Positions 17,541 to 25,648 are shown, counted from the stretch's first letter. The stretch is 64,000 bases of DNA from Beijerinckiaceae bacterium (GCA_947453205.1 CANGFT010000006.1:1-64000), one strand, 5' to 3'. The notes: generated by a model not told the origin, from the letters alone. Numbers and translations: made by a program.

Positions 17541-18695
17541 TCACGAAGCCGAAATGCGCACGCCTGTGCCGCTGGTTCCAAATTCGACTGACGATGGACC
17601 ATGCAGGATCTTGTCATTCTGGTTGATCCCGAGTTCGGGAAACAGCAATTCTGCGACCTGATAGGCTTCTTCAAGATGCGGATAGCCAGACCCGATGATC
17701 GTTTCGATCCCGAGGTCTTGATATTCGCGCAAGCGTTTGGCGACGGTCCCGGGATCGCCGACCAGCGCCGTGCCTGCACCGCCGCGCACGAGGCCCACGC
17801 CAGCCCATAAGTTTGGCGCGATCACCAGATTGTCCCGACGACCCGCACCGTGCAAGGCGCTCATGCGATGCTGCCCGATCGAATCAGATTCATCGGCGAA
17901 TTTCGCCTGCGCTTGGGCGATCACGTCATCGGAGAGATTTGCGATCAGGCGATCCGCTGCTGCCCATGCCTCGTCTTCGGTTTCGCGCACGATGAAATGA
18001 AGCCGCAGACCAAACCGCACCTTCCGTCCATGCGCCTTGGCCCGAAGGCGCACCTTTTCAATTTTCTGGGCGACCTGATCGAGCGGCTCGCCCCAGGTGA
18101 GATAGACATCGACATGTTCGCCCGCAACATCCAGCGCAGGATCTGATGAGCCGCCGAACCACACAGGGAAATGCTGTTGCTGCGGGCGAAATGCGAGTTG
18201 CGCGCCTTTGACCCTCACATGCTCACCCTCGAAATTGACCTTGCGACCGGAGAGAAGGCTGTTGAACACCGTAAGAAATTCGGCGGTGTGTTTGTAGCGT
18301 TCATCATGAGGAAGAAAGATGCCGTCTCCCGCCAGCTCTCCAGGGTTGCCCCCAGTCACGATATTGACGAGGAAGCGGCCGTTGCTGATCCGATCTATCG
18401 CCGCAGCTTGCCTTGCGAAATAGGTGGGCGAGGCGACGCCGGGGCGCAAAGCGGCAAGAAAACGAAGACGCTGCGTATGGGGCGCCAAAGCTGCCGCAAC
18501 GCTCCATGGGTCATCGCAATTCTTTCCCGTGGGCAGCAACACGCCGCCAAACCCGAGCCGATCGACCGCTTGAGCGATCTCTTTCAGATAAGCAAAGTCC
18601 GGCGCGCGATTGCGTTTCTCGCTGCCCAGATAGCTACCATCGCCGCTGACGGGAATGAACCAGAAAAAGTCGAGTGGCTTGACGTTGACGCTCAT
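17541..18695 (-). CDS. ssuD: FMNH2-dependent alkanesulfonate monooxygenase
   Basis: The 384-residue flavin-dependent enzyme of the bacterial luciferase fold cleaves C1-C14 alkanesulfonates to aldehyde and sulfite with reduced FMN and oxygen. SsuD features are visible: [18 protein letters not shown] at the start, [14 protein letters not shown] (conserved Cys near residue 59), [10 protein letters not shown], and the SPT-F-RQAA segment. No flavin reductase (ssuE) lies in this operon, so FMNH2 must come from elsewhere. The sulfite produced could feed the cysI sulfite reductase encoded 13 kb away. Confidence 0.95.
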   Translation of the reverse strand: MSVNVKPLDFFWFIPVSGDGSYLGSEKRNRAPDFAYLKEIAQAVDRLGFGGVLLPTGKNCDDPWSVAAALAPHTQRLRFLAALRPGVASPTYFARQAAAIDRISNGRFLVNIVTGGNPGELAGDGIFLPHDERYKHTAEFLTVFNSLLSGRKVNFEGEHVRVKGAQLAFRPQQQHFPVWFGGSSDPALDVAGEHVDVYLTWGEPLDQVAQKIEKVRLRAKAHGRKVRFGLRLHFIVRETEDEAWAAADRLIANLSDDVIAQAQAKFADESDSIGQHRMSALHGAGRRDNLVIAPNLWAGVGLVRGGAGTALVGDPGTVAKRLREYQDLGIETIIGSGYPHLEEAYQVAELLFPELGINQNDKILHGPSSVEFGTSGTGVRISAS

Positions 18696-18712
18696 GGCTT
18701 TGCTCCGTTCAG

Positions 18713-19660
18713 TCAGGTGTTGGGGGTCCAGGTCCAGACGATGTCGCGGACCTTGATTGGGGCCGGGATGAGCTCAAGCTTGTGGAAGCGATCCGCAATG
18801 GCCTGCTGCTCCGCGATCACGTCCTCATTCACCGGCGCGATCACAAATTCGCTGCGGGAGATGGTCTTGGCCTGAATCTCTTTTGGAATTCCGGTCGCCT
18901 GGGCGAAGAGCTCTGCGGCTTGCCCGCGATTGTCGCTGGTCCAGCGGCTGGCCTTGGCGATCTCTTCATTCACTGCGCCGACGATGTGAGGATATTTCGT
19001 CGTGAAATCACGGTTCGCGAGGTAGTAGGAGTTTTGCCGCACGATATCGGCGGCGGTGGCGAGGATCTTCGTTCCCGGCTGCGCCTCGGCGATGGCGAAA
19101 TAGGGGTCCCAGATTGTCCAGGCGTCGATGGAGCCGCGCGTGAAGGCGGCCGCCGCATCCGCTGGCTGCAGATAGACCGCCGTGATGTCGGCATACTGCA
19201 GGCCCGCTTTCTCAAGGGCTGCGATGGTCACGTTATGCGCGCTCGACGCCTTGGTGAAAGCGACTTTCCTGCCTTTTAGCTCGGCGAGCCCGCGAATGGG
19301 CGAACCCTCCTTGATAAGGATGGCGCTCGTCGATCCGGCCGAGGGCTGAACGGCCACATAAAGGAGATTGGCGCGCGCGGCCTGCGCAAAAATGGGGGGA
19401 GAGTCGCCGGTCGTTCCATAGTCGATGGCGCCTGCGTTCAACGCCTCGAGCAGCGGCGGACCGGAAGAGAATTCGACAAACTTCACCTCCATGCCAAGCG
19501 GAGCGAAGCGCGTCTCGAAAAGCTTCTGCTGTTTGGCGATAAGCAGCACGCCATTCTTTTGATAGCCGATGCGCAGTTGTTTGGGCGCTTGCGTCGTTTG
19601 GGCCAAAGCGGGGATGGCGACAGCGGAGGCCAGAAGGGCCAGGATGTCTCTGCGGTTCAT
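18713..19660 (-). CDS. ssuA: aliphatic sulfonate-binding protein
   Basis: The 315-residue precursor has a signal peptide (about 1-20, cleavage near ALAQT) and the NMT1/THI5-like periplasmic-binding fold of Ssu[49 protein letters not shown], and [11 protein letters not shown]. It captures sulfonates in the periplasm for SsuBC. Its ATG shares bases with the stop codon of a small upstream frame (ATGA), so its translation is likely coupled to that frame and thereby to the leader signals described upstream. Confidence 0.93.
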   Translation of the reverse strand: MNRRDILALLASAVAIPALAQTTQAPKQLRIGYQKNGVLLIAKQQKLFETRFAPLGMEVKFVEFSSGPPLLEALNAGAIDYGTTGDSPPIFAQAARANLLYVAVQPSAGSTSAILIKEGSPIRGLAELKGRKVAFTKASSAHNVTIAALEKAGLQYADITAVYLQPADAAAAFTRGSIDAWTIWDPYFAIAEAQPGTKILATAADIVRQNSYYLANRDFTTKYPHIVGAVNEEIAKASRWTSDNRGQAAELFAQATGIPKEIQAKTISRSEFVIAPVNEDVIAEQQAIADRFHKLELIPAPIKVRDIVWTWTPNT

Positions 19661-19800
19661 GGGTTGCGCTCCTTGTCAGGATGTGTTGCGTCCGGTTGAT
19701 TGGGTGCGGGTTGGGCGGCGAAGAAGCTCAAGCTCTCTTTCTCCGCACTGACGAGGCCTGCTGGGCCGTCGTCAGTTTCGATCACATAGGCCTCGGGCAT
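19657..19800 (-). CDS. small ORF translationally coupled to ssuA, 47 residues
   Basis: The frame encodes 47 residues, starting MPEAYVIETDDGPAGLV and containing ESLSFFAAQP. Its TGA overlaps the ssuA ATG. An AGGA ribosome binding site ends five bases before the ATG, and the first base of that site lies in the foot of a long stem in the leader. The acidic N-terminus with an aromatic FF pair suggests a small folded domain, and I recall similar short proteins ahead of sulfur-uptake genes in related bacteria, but this was not checked. It may act mainly as the gate through which ribosomes reach ssuA. Confidence 0.6.
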   Translation of the reverse strand: MPEAYVIETDDGPAGLVSAEKESLSFFAAQPAPNQPDATHPDKERNP

Positions 19801-19808
19801 AGGTTTCC

Positions 19809-19911
19809 TGTCGCCGGCTTGCGCCAGCGTCCCGTGCTGATTTGGGAGGACCGGTTGACGTCAGGCGCGGGGGGAGGATCCCGCATAAGCCTCGGCGCAA
19901 CACCGGCGACA
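19809..19911 (-). promoter_or_regulatory. long stem pairing the Cys codons of the leader peptide with the next ribosome-binding region
   Basis: On the transcript, TGTCGCCGG plus TTGCGCC (19911-19894) pairs with GGCGCAA plus CCGGCGACA (19825-19809). This makes 9 and 7 base pairs around a two-by-one internal loop, enclosing 68 bases with further local hairpins. The 5' arm is exactly the codons for Cys-Arg-Arg-Cys-Cys-Ala of the leader peptide. The 3' arm ends at the first base of the AGGA site of the next frame. Ribosome stalling at the Cys codons would keep the site open (inference). Confidence 0.65.
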
Positions 19912-19968
19912 GAATGGGTGGAATTGTTGAGTCATGGCGATTTCACGCCTGCGCTTGGGCTGGTTCAT
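19861..19968 (-). CDS. Cys-containing leader peptide of the ssu operon, 35 residues
   Basis: A GGAGG ribosome binding site lies five bases before the ATG, the best in the leader. The 35-residue product is basic at the start (MNQPKRRREIAM) and carries HPFCRRCCAEAY in its second half, three cysteines within five residues. No domain or signal peptide is seen. Position, size and the placement of Cys codons inside a large stem mark it as a candidate attenuation peptide that reads cysteinyl-tRNA supply. Cysteine-codon leader peptides controlling sulfur genes are known in mycobacteria; whether this version is described is not known to me. Confidence 0.65.
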   Translation of the reverse strand: MNQPKRRREIAMTQQFHPFCRRCCAEAYAGSSPRA

Positions 19969-19972
19969 CTGT

Positions 19973-20006
19973 GCCTCCAGATGGAGCCCACGAAGTCGCT
20001 TCGTGG
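19973..20006 (-). promoter_or_regulatory. hairpins between the aptamer and the leader-peptide start
   Basis: Directly after the aptamer comes CCACGAAG-CGA-CTTCGTGG, a perfect 8-bp hairpin (20006-19988). Then CTCC-ATCT-GGAG forms a 4-bp hairpin that covers the ribosome binding site of the leader peptide. No T-run follows, so control at translation start is more likely than termination. Confidence 0.5.
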
Positions 20007-20058
20007 CGCTTTAGCTCTTGGTGTCGCGGTGCAAGCTGCTCCGTCAAATCCCGCGGCG
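20007..20058 (-). promoter_or_regulatory. SAM-II-like riboswitch aptamer
   Basis: The minus strand reads CGCGG-GATTTG, nine bases, CTTGCA-CCGCG, about nine bases, then GCTAAAG. This reproduces the ordered conserved blocks of the alphaproteobacterial SAM-II (metA) element: GATTTG, GCTTGCA and GCTAAA, with stem P1 formed by CGCGG and CCGCG. The known element is a pseudoknot that binds S-adenosylmethionine and represses methionine synthesis genes. Here it heads a sulfonate operon. The CAC/GTTAAA part of the usual linker is diverged, so binding is not assured. Confidence 0.6.
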
Positions 20059-20087
20059 ATCAAGATTTAATCCCGATCAACTTAGTC

Positions 20088-20116
20088 AGGGTATGTTTGG
20101 CGCTAAAAGGTGTCAA
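20088..20116 (-). promoter_or_regulatory. sigma-70 type promoter of the ssu operon
   Basis: A consensus -35 TTGACA (20116-20111) is separated by 17 bases from TACCCT (20093-20088) on the minus strand. Transcription would start about 20-25 bases before the SAM-II-like aptamer. A TAAATGAAAAATAGTTA AT-rich stretch lies just upstream and might bind an activator. Confidence 0.55.
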
Positions 20117-20211
20117 CGAGATAACTATTTTTCATTTAGCAGGGCGCGAAGAATTTTTTTCTTCCTCCGTCGCCACGCAGCCAAATATGTCAGGACTTTA
20201 AAACTTATGTG

Positions 20212-21264
20212 CTAATGCGCCTTCCCCGGCACCTGCGCCTGCTCGAAGGTGGCCATATCCGCGTGGCAGGCGAGCGCCGCCTTCACGAGGCCGGCCGCCA
20301 GCGCCGCGCCTGAGCCTTCCCCAAGGCGCATGCCAAGATCGAGCAGCGGCTTCTTGCCGAGGCGGGCGAGCACCGCCCCATGGGCGCCCTCGACCGACAG
20401 ATGGCCTGCGAGGCAATGGTCGATGGCGTGGGGGTCGAGGGCGTGGAGGATGGCGGCGGCGGCCGTCACCACATAGCCGTCGAGGATCACCGGCACGCGC
20501 TCCATGCGCGCGGCCATGATGGCGCCGGCCATGGCGACGATCTCGCGGCCGCCAAGGCGGCGCATGACCTCCAGAGGATCGCTCAAATGCCCCTTGTTGA
20601 GCGCCACAGCGCGGCGCACCGCGTCGGCCTTGCGCGCGAGGCCCGCATCATCGACGCCCGTGCCGCGCCCCACCCAATCCTCCGCCTGCCCGCCATAGAG
20701 CGCATGATAGATCGCGGCGGCGACCGTGGTGTTGCCGATGCCCATTTCGCCAAGGCACAGCAGATCGGAGCCCCCCGCGATCGCCTCCATGCCGAAGGCG
20801 AAGGTCGCCGCGCAGCCCGCCTCGTCGAAGGCGGGCTCCTGCGTGATGTCGGGGGTGGGATGATCGAGGGCGAGTTCGAAGACCTTCAGCCCGAGGTCAT
20901 AGGCCGCGCAGATCTGGTTGATCGCCGCTCCGCCCGCCGCGAAATTCTCCAGCATGGCGCGCGTGACGGCGGCGGGATAGGCGGAGACGCCCTGGGCGGC
21001 CACCCCATGGTTGGCGACGAAGATCGCCACCACCGGGCGCTGCACGACCGGGCGGGAACGGCCCTGCCAGGCGGCCATATGGGCGACGATCTCCTCCAGC
21101 CGCCCCAGCGATCCCGGGGGCTTGGTCAACTGGGCGTCGCGGGCGCGCACGTCCTCCACGCAGGTCTCGGAGGCGGCGGGCATCAGGGGCAGAAGCGCGC
21201 GGATGTCGTCGAAGGGAAGGCCGGAAGCGGACATGGGGGCTCTCGAATGGGTTTCGGAGGTCAT
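20212..21264 (-). CDS. cobT: nicotinate-nucleotide--dimethylbenzimidazole phosphoribosyltransferase
   Basis: The 350-residue enzyme makes alpha-ribazole phosphate for the lower ligand of cobalamin. CobT features are clear: TKPPGSLGRLEEI, FVANHGVAAQGVSAYP, LLCLGEMGIGNTTVAAA, GRGTGVDD and HLSVEGAHG near the C-terminus, where the catalytic Glu lies. The start is uncertain between this methionine and one ten codons later. It is divergent from cobS with about 50 bases between starts, so both probably share control, but no cobalamin riboswitch is visible in that short gap. Confidence 0.94.
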   Translation of the reverse strand: MTSETHSRAPMSASGLPFDDIRALLPLMPAASETCVEDVRARDAQLTKPPGSLGRLEEIVAHMAAWQGRSRPVVQRPVVAIFVANHGVAAQGVSAYPAAVTRAMLENFAAGGAAINQICAAYDLGLKVFELALDHPTPDITQEPAFDEAGCAATFAFGMEAIAGGSDLLCLGEMGIGNTTVAAAIYHALYGGQAEDWVGRGTGVDDAGLARKADAVRRAVALNKGHLSDPLEVMRRLGGREIVAMAGAIMAARMERVPVILDGYVVTAAAAILHALDPHAIDHCLAGHLSVEGAHGAVLARLGKKPLLDLGMRLGEGSGAALAAGLVKAALACHADMATFEQAQVPGKAH

Positions 21265-21312
21265 ATCGGGATCGCCGCAGATTGCATAGCCGGGCTCGAC
21301 AGGACGCGCGCA

Positions 21313-22110
21313 ATGGCCCATTCAAGAGCCATGCGCCCGATCAGCGACCTGCTTTTCTGCCTGCGATTCTACTCGCGGCTGCCGATTCCGGTCTTCCGGT
21401 TCGAAGCCGCGCCCCATGCCATGGACGCCTTTCCGCAGGCGGTGGCGCTCGCTCCCCTGGCGGGGCTGCTCATCGCCCTGCCAGCCGGCCTGATCCTGGC
21501 GGGCGCGGGCGCGGCGCTCCCGCCCGAACTCGCCGCCGTGCTGGGGCTGGCGGCCCTCGCCGCCACCACGGGCGCGCTGCATGAGGACGGGCTCGCCGAT
21601 GTGGCCGACGGCTTTGGCGGGGGGCGGACCATCGAGCGCAAGCTCGAGATCATGCGCGACAGCCGCATCGGCGCCTATGGGGGCGTGGCCCTCTGCCTCT
21701 CCCTGCTCGCCCGCTGGGCGGCCCTGACCGCCCTCTTGCGGATGGGGAGCGCGACGGCCTTCGTCGCCCTGCTCGCGGCCGCCGCCCTCTCGCGCTGGCT
21801 GGGCCTGCTGCCCATGGCCCTGCTGCCCCCCGCCCGCAAGGACGGCGCGGCCCATGCGGCCATGGGCCCTGAGCCTCGCGCCCTCGCCATTGGCGGCGCG
21901 CTGGCGCTGAGCGCAGGCCTCGCGCCCGCCTGGCTCGCGGGCGGCGCCATGGGCGTGACGCTCGCGGCGGCGGCGCTCGCTCTGGCGGCGGCGCTCGGCA
22001 TGGCGCATCTGGCGAAGCGTCAGATCGGCGGGCAGACCGGCGATGTCGCGGGCGCCGCCCAGCAACTGGCGGAGATCGCCTTTCTCATCACGCTCTGCGC
22101 GAGGATCTGA
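21313..22110 (+). CDS. cobS: adenosylcobinamide-GDP ribazoletransferase (cobalamin synthase)
   Basis: The 265-residue inner-membrane protein has several transmembrane segments. Family signatures are FYSRLPIPV near the start and HEDGLADVADGFGGG, the metal-binding acidic motif of CobS. DSRIGAYG follows at the usual distance. It joins alpha-ribazole phosphate with adenosylcobinamide-GDP, the step after CobT. An AGGAC site precedes the chosen ATG; a start six codons later (MRPIS) is also possible. DUF1289 follows after three bases. Confidence 0.92.
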   Translation: MAHSRAMRPISDLLFCLRFYSRLPIPVFRFEAAPHAMDAFPQAVALAPLAGLLIALPAGLILAGAGAALPPELAAVLGLAALAATTGALHEDGLADVADGFGGGRTIERKLEIMRDSRIGAYGGVALCLSLLARWAALTALLRMGSATAFVALLAAAALSRWLGLLPMALLPPARKDGAAHAAMGPEPRALAIGGALALSAGLAPAWLAGGAMGVTLAAAALALAAALGMAHLAKRQIGGQTGDVAGAAQQLAEIAFLITLCARI

Positions 22111-22113
22111 CCC

Positions 22114-22311
22114 ATGGCCCGCATCTCGACACCCTGCGTCAGCTATTGCTGGACCGACCCCGGCCACGGACTGTGCGAGGGCTGCGGGCGCACCCGGGAT
22201 GAAATCGCCAAATGGTGCTTCATCACCGAGGACGAGCGCCTCGCCATCATGGCCGAACTGAAAGCGCGTCTCTCACGCGCCCTGGCTGAGAAGGCCGCGA
22301 AGGCTCAGTAA
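22114..22311 (+). CDS. DUF1289 family protein
   Basis: The 65-residue protein has the DUF1289 cysteine pattern CVSYCWTDPGHGLCEGCGR followed by TRDEIAKWCF. The four-cysteine arrangement suggests an Fe-S cluster or zinc site; the function is not established. It starts three bases after the cobS stop and is almost certainly cotranscribed. Its 3' end overlaps the convergent TauE-like gene by seven bases. Cytosolic. Confidence 0.85.
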   Translation: MARISTPCVSYCWTDPGHGLCEGCGRTRDEIAKWCFITEDERLAIMAELKARLSRALAEKAAKAQ

Positions 22312-23135
22312 CCCGCGATGCTCACGATGAAGCGGGTGGAGACCAGCAGCAGGAAGATGCCGAAGGCCCGCTCCAGCATGCGTTTTGGCATGGAATGGGC
22401 GAGCTTGACGCCGATGGGCGCCGTCCAGACGCTGACGGGGGCGAAGAGCGCGAGGCCGATCAGCGAGACATAGCCGATCGAGCCCGGCGGCAGCCCTTCC
22501 CGCGACCAGCCCGCGATCATCAGGCCCACGGCGCCGGGGATGGAGATCAGCACGCCCATGCCCGCCGAGGTCGAGACAGCCTGATGGATCGGGCGGTTGT
22601 AGAAGGTCATGAACATCGAGGAGAGCTGTCCGCCGCCGATGCCCATCAGCGCCGACAACACGCCGATGATGAGGCCATAGACCTTCATGAGGGGGCCAGA
22701 GGGCAGGTCATCGCCAAGGCGCCAGGAGAAATTCCCCAGAAGCCGCGCCGCGCTCAGGCCCGCCACGAAGACGAACACCAGCTTGAAGACGACCGGCGAG
22801 GCGAAGCTGGCGAGATAGGCGCCCACGACCACGCCCACGACGGTCGGAACCGCCCAGGCCCGCAGGATGGTCATGTCCACGGACCCCCGCGCCTTGTGGG
22901 CTGTGTAGGACCGGATCGAGGTGGGAATGATGATCGCCAGCGAGGTGCCGACCGAGAGCGGCGTGCTGACGGCGTCCGGCACGCCCAGAAACAGAAAGAG
23001 GTCATGCAGCACGGGCACGATGACCGCCCCGCCGCCGACGCCGAACACGCCCGCAAGCACGCCCGTGAGGGCGCCCGCCACTGCGAGGGACACCGCGAAA
23101 ATGGCGAAATCGCCGATGGAGACGCCTTCGAGCAT
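22305..23135 (-). CDS. TauE/SafE family membrane protein (putative sulfite/sulfonate or anion exporter)
   Basis: The 276-residue protein has about eight transmembrane segments in two similar halves. Each half has a glycine-rich motif, GVFGVGGGAVIVP near 27-39 and GIGGGQL near 160, which define the TauE/SafE family. Family members export sulfite, sulfoacetate or related anions, though many are untested. The presence of ssu and sulfite reductase genes in the window makes a sulfur anion plausible, but linkage is not close. The start at ATG 23135 is supported by the hydrophobic first helix. Confidence 0.85.
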   Translation of the reverse strand: MLEGVSIGDFAIFAVSLAVAGALTGVLAGVFGVGGGAVIVPVLHDLFLFLGVPDAVSTPLSVGTSLAIIIPTSIRSYTAHKARGSVDMTILRAWAVPTVVGVVVGAYLASFASPVVFKLVFVFVAGLSAARLLGNFSWRLGDDLPSGPLMKVYGLIIGVLSALMGIGGGQLSSMFMTFYNRPIHQAVSTSAGMGVLISIPGAVGLMIAGWSREGLPPGSIGYVSLIGLALFAPVSVWTAPIGVKLAHSMPKRMLERAFGIFLLLVSTRFIVSIAGY

Positions 23136-23218
23136 GAGACCCTTCCGATATGATGGCCCCTTGTGCGCTCAAGCTGGCGAGCGCGCAATGGCGAAGGCGT
23201 GATCGAGCGGGGAAAAGC

Positions 23219-24232
23219 TCAGGCCGCAGCCGCCGCCGGGCGCACCAGACGCGCCGCATCGCGCAGGACATCAACCCCCGCCCCGCGCTTGACGCCCTCG
23301 GTGGCCAGATGCCGGCGCCAGGCGCGGGCGCCGGGCATGCCGCCGAACAGGCCGAGCATGTGGCGGGTCATGTCCGCGAGGCGGAAGCCCTCGGCGAGCC
23401 GCGCCTCCACATAGGGCAGATAGGCCTCGACGAGTTCGAAGGTGGAGGCGAGCGGGGCAGGCTCGCCGAAGATCTCAGGATCGACCCGCAGCAGAAGGTC
23501 GGTGTCGTGATAGGCCGCGCGGCCCATCATGACGCCATCCACATGGGCGAGCTGCCCGCGCGTCGCCTCGATGGTGGCGATGCCGCCGTTGATGGCGATG
23601 GGGATCTGCGGGAAGGCGCGGCGCAGCTCGTGGACCAGCGGATAGTCGAGCGGGGGAACGTCGCGGTTCTCCTTGGGGGAGAGGCCCTTCAGCCAGGCCT
23701 TGCGGGCATGGACGATCAGCGCGTCGGCGCCCGCGTCGATGACGCTCTGCGCCATGGCCCAGAGGGCTTCGCGCGGCTCCTGATCGTCGACGCCGATGCG
23801 GCATTTCACGGTCACGGGCACGGACACGACCGCCTTCATGGCCGCGACCCCCTCGCCCACGAGCCCGGGCTCGCGCATGAGGCAGGCCCCGAAGGCGCCG
23901 TTCTGCACGCGGTCGGAGGGGCAGCCGCAGTTGAGGTTCACCTCGTCATAGCCAAGATCCGCGCAGATCTTCGCGGCCTCGGCGAGCTTTGCGGGCTCCG
24001 AGCCCCCGAGCTGCACAGCGAGGGGATGCTCGGCCTGATCGAAGCCCAGGAGACGCGCGCGGTCGCCGAAGATGACGGCGCCGGTCGTCACCATCTCCGT
24101 ATAGAGCCGCGCCCGCCGGGTCATGAGGCGATGCAGGGACCGGCAATGCCGATCCGTCCAGTCCATCATGGGGGCGACGGAGAAGGTCCAGGGGTTATGC
24201 ACGGGTGGGGGGCTCCGGGGCGGATTGAACAT
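23219..24232 (-). CDS. dusA: tRNA-dihydrouridine synthase A
   Basis: The 337-residue flavoenzyme reduces uridines in the D-loop of tRNA. The TIM-barrel start is FSVAPMMDWTDRHCR, NLNCGCPSDRVQNGAFGACLM contains the catalytic Cys, and VKCRIGVDD and INGGIAT give the FMN-binding segments. The RRHLATEGVKRGAG C-terminus fits DusA rather than DusB/C. The MFNPP methionine was chosen; an extension of seven codons is possible. The gene stands alone. Confidence 0.92.
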   Translation of the reverse strand: MFNPPRSPPPVHNPWTFSVAPMMDWTDRHCRSLHRLMTRRARLYTEMVTTGAVIFGDRARLLGFDQAEHPLAVQLGGSEPAKLAEAAKICADLGYDEVNLNCGCPSDRVQNGAFGACLMREPGLVGEGVAAMKAVVSVPVTVKCRIGVDDQEPREALWAMAQSVIDAGADALIVHARKAWLKGLSPKENRDVPPLDYPLVHELRRAFPQIPIAINGGIATIEATRGQLAHVDGVMMGRAAYHDTDLLLRVDPEIFGEPAPLASTFELVEAYLPYVEARLAEGFRLADMTRHMLGLFGGMPGARAWRRHLATEGVKRGAGVDVLRDAARLVRPAAAAA

Positions 24233-24467
24233 AATCTTTGCTTTTAGGCGCAAACGCCGCTACGCTTTGAACCTGAATCAGGAGCGCGCCCGTTGCGGAC
24301 GGCGCTCCCTCGCAATGAGCATATACGAAACTCTGCGCGCCAAAGCCATGAAAGCAGTCACGCAATATCTCACGAAATCCGTCAACCGATGAGCTGGACG
24401 GCAATCACACGGCAAGGAGGGCAAGGTCAATAGAGCAGCGGGTCCGCATTAAAAGTGGGAGAGATGA

Positions 24468-24881
24468 ATGGGAGATTTTCTTAATACCTATGGCATTTAC
24501 GCAATCCTGCTATTTTGCGCTCTTTTTGCGTGGGACATGTGGAAGCTCAAGCCGCAGTGGGAAAAAAAGATTATAATTCGCGAATGCGTGGGTTGGTTAA
24601 TTGCAATTATGATCTTAGTGCCCATTGCTATCGTGTCACATATGAACAAGACGGGACAAGAATTTGAGACAGTGGTAGGTGAAGTACAGGATACAATCCA
24701 AATAATTCTGATGAAGATCGAGATGTTTTGGTCATCCTCGATCATAGCAAAAATTTGGAATGCGGGGCCCATAGCGGAACTGAGACAATTAGCCTACTGG
24801 ATCATTTCCCTATTCTGTTTTTGGCAGCTTTTTTTAGAATTGATGTGGTTAATGTTACGGTCGGACGAGCATGAATATTGA
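24468..24881 (+). CDS. unknown membrane protein, low-GC
   Basis: The 137-residue protein has three clear hydrophobic segments (about 8-24, 43-57 and 109-130) and is rich in Trp, Ile and Phe. It has a GGGAGAG site before the ATG. I recognise no family. Its base composition is far AT-richer than the flanking genes, and codons such as ata, att and tta are frequent, so it was probably acquired recently. No integrase, IS or tRNA is found beside it. Small multi-span membrane proteins in such patches are sometimes toxins or phage-defence effectors, but nothing here shows this. Confidence 0.6.
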   Translation: MGDFLNTYGIYAILLFCALFAWDMWKLKPQWEKKIIIRECVGWLIAIMILVPIAIVSHMNKTGQEFETVVGEVQDTIQIILMKIEMFWSSSIIAKIWNAGPIAELRQLAYWIISLFCFWQLFLELMWLMLRSDEHEY

Positions 24882-24979
24882 AAAAGAAGAATCATGATAG
24901 ATAGCTCGTATTCTTTGAATTTCTTAGCACGTGAAGCTGAACGTACACGCTTACGCCACAACCGCTCTGCGAGCGCAGA

Positions 24980-25195
24980 TCACCCGGCGGGTCGGTCCCC
25001 GCGCTTGTAGCGTTCGGCGCTGGTCCTGATGAATTGACCGACATCTCGCCATGTCTCATTCAAAGTTGAAATTTTACGACTGGAAAGCTGAAAGGCGCCT
25101 GAAAACAAAAGGAAGGGGGCGCTCAAACCGGAGGCGAAGCCAAACGCCAGCGCGCGGGCGTTGCGACGCCGGAATGACCTGTGCGCATGCTCCAT
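24980..25195 (-). CDS. small hypothetical protein with one hydrophobic segment
   Basis: The 71-residue protein begins at an ATG seven bases after GGAAGGAG. It has a basic N-terminus (RSFRRRNAR), one hydrophobic stretch (ALAFGFASGLSAPFLLFSGAF) and an amphipathic tail with WRDVGQFIRTSAERY. The layout fits a single-pass inner-membrane protein. I do not recognise the family. GC content is near the genome average, unlike the preceding gene. Confidence 0.5.
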   Translation of the reverse strand: MEHAHRSFRRRNARALAFGFASGLSAPFLLFSGAFQLSSRKISTLNETWRDVGQFIRTSAERYKRGDRPAG

Positions 25196-25404
25196 CTCAT
25201 GGCTCCTTCCACGTTGCAAAGATCATGTATGCTCCGCAAATGTCAAGACAGTCCGAAGGGCTGCGTGGGACGGGCCCTGAACGACCGCAACACTCAAGAC
25301 TAAGATACTGAAAAACAATTCATATTTGACCTGCGTCAAAGACGTCCGGGCTGCGATGCGCGATAAGGGCGGCGAACTACCATCCGAAGCAGGAGGAGTT
25401 GGCC

Positions 25405-25608
25405 ATGAAAACGCTCGTCAAGACATCGCTTGCTTTTGCAGCAGGCGCGCTCGTCACCGTCGCGGCCATGCAGCTCGCGCCAAGCCCCGCCATATCGCAG
25501 GGGGCCGGCATCGCCCCGGTGCCTCCGCAATGCACGGGCTCGCGCATGCAGGTGCCAACCGCGCGCGGCCTTGAGTGGAAGCAGCTTGTGGTCTGCCCGC
25601 AGGACTGA
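25405..25608 (+). CDS. small exported protein, 67 residues
   Basis: The ATG lies eight bases after AGGAGGAG. Residues 1-30 form a signal peptide or anchor (MKTLVKTSLAFAAGALVTVAAM), leaving a short periplasmic part with two cysteines (PPQCTGSRMQVP and LVVCPQD) that could form a disulfide. No family recognised. It is the first of three small genes on this strand ending with the CxxCH protein. Confidence 0.6.
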   Translation: MKTLVKTSLAFAAGALVTVAAMQLAPSPAISQGAGIAPVPPQCTGSRMQVPTARGLEWKQLVVCPQD

Positions 25609-25624
25609 CCACACATGATCGCAA

Positions 25625-25648
25625 CGTCCGGCGGGCGACCGCCGGACG
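25625..25648 (+). terminator. hairpin after the small exported protein gene
   Basis: A perfect 10-bp stem CGTCCGGCGG/CCGCCGGACG with loop GCGA is followed only by CCTTTGC. It is a weak terminator or an RNA-stabilising hairpin. Confidence 0.5.

Noticed and set aside
20117-20211. terminator of cobT (GAAGAA/TTCTTC around an A-run)
   Set aside because: The stem is only six AT-rich pairs and is not followed by a T-run on the minus strand.
21265-21312. cobalamin riboswitch between cobT and cobS
   Set aside because: The gap is about 50 bases, too short for the aptamer, and no B12-box-like sequence is visible there or between 20117 and 20211.
24315-24392. 25-codon frame starting MSIYETLRAKAMKAV
   Set aside because: It could be a real small peptide, but there is no ribosome binding site and no support from context.
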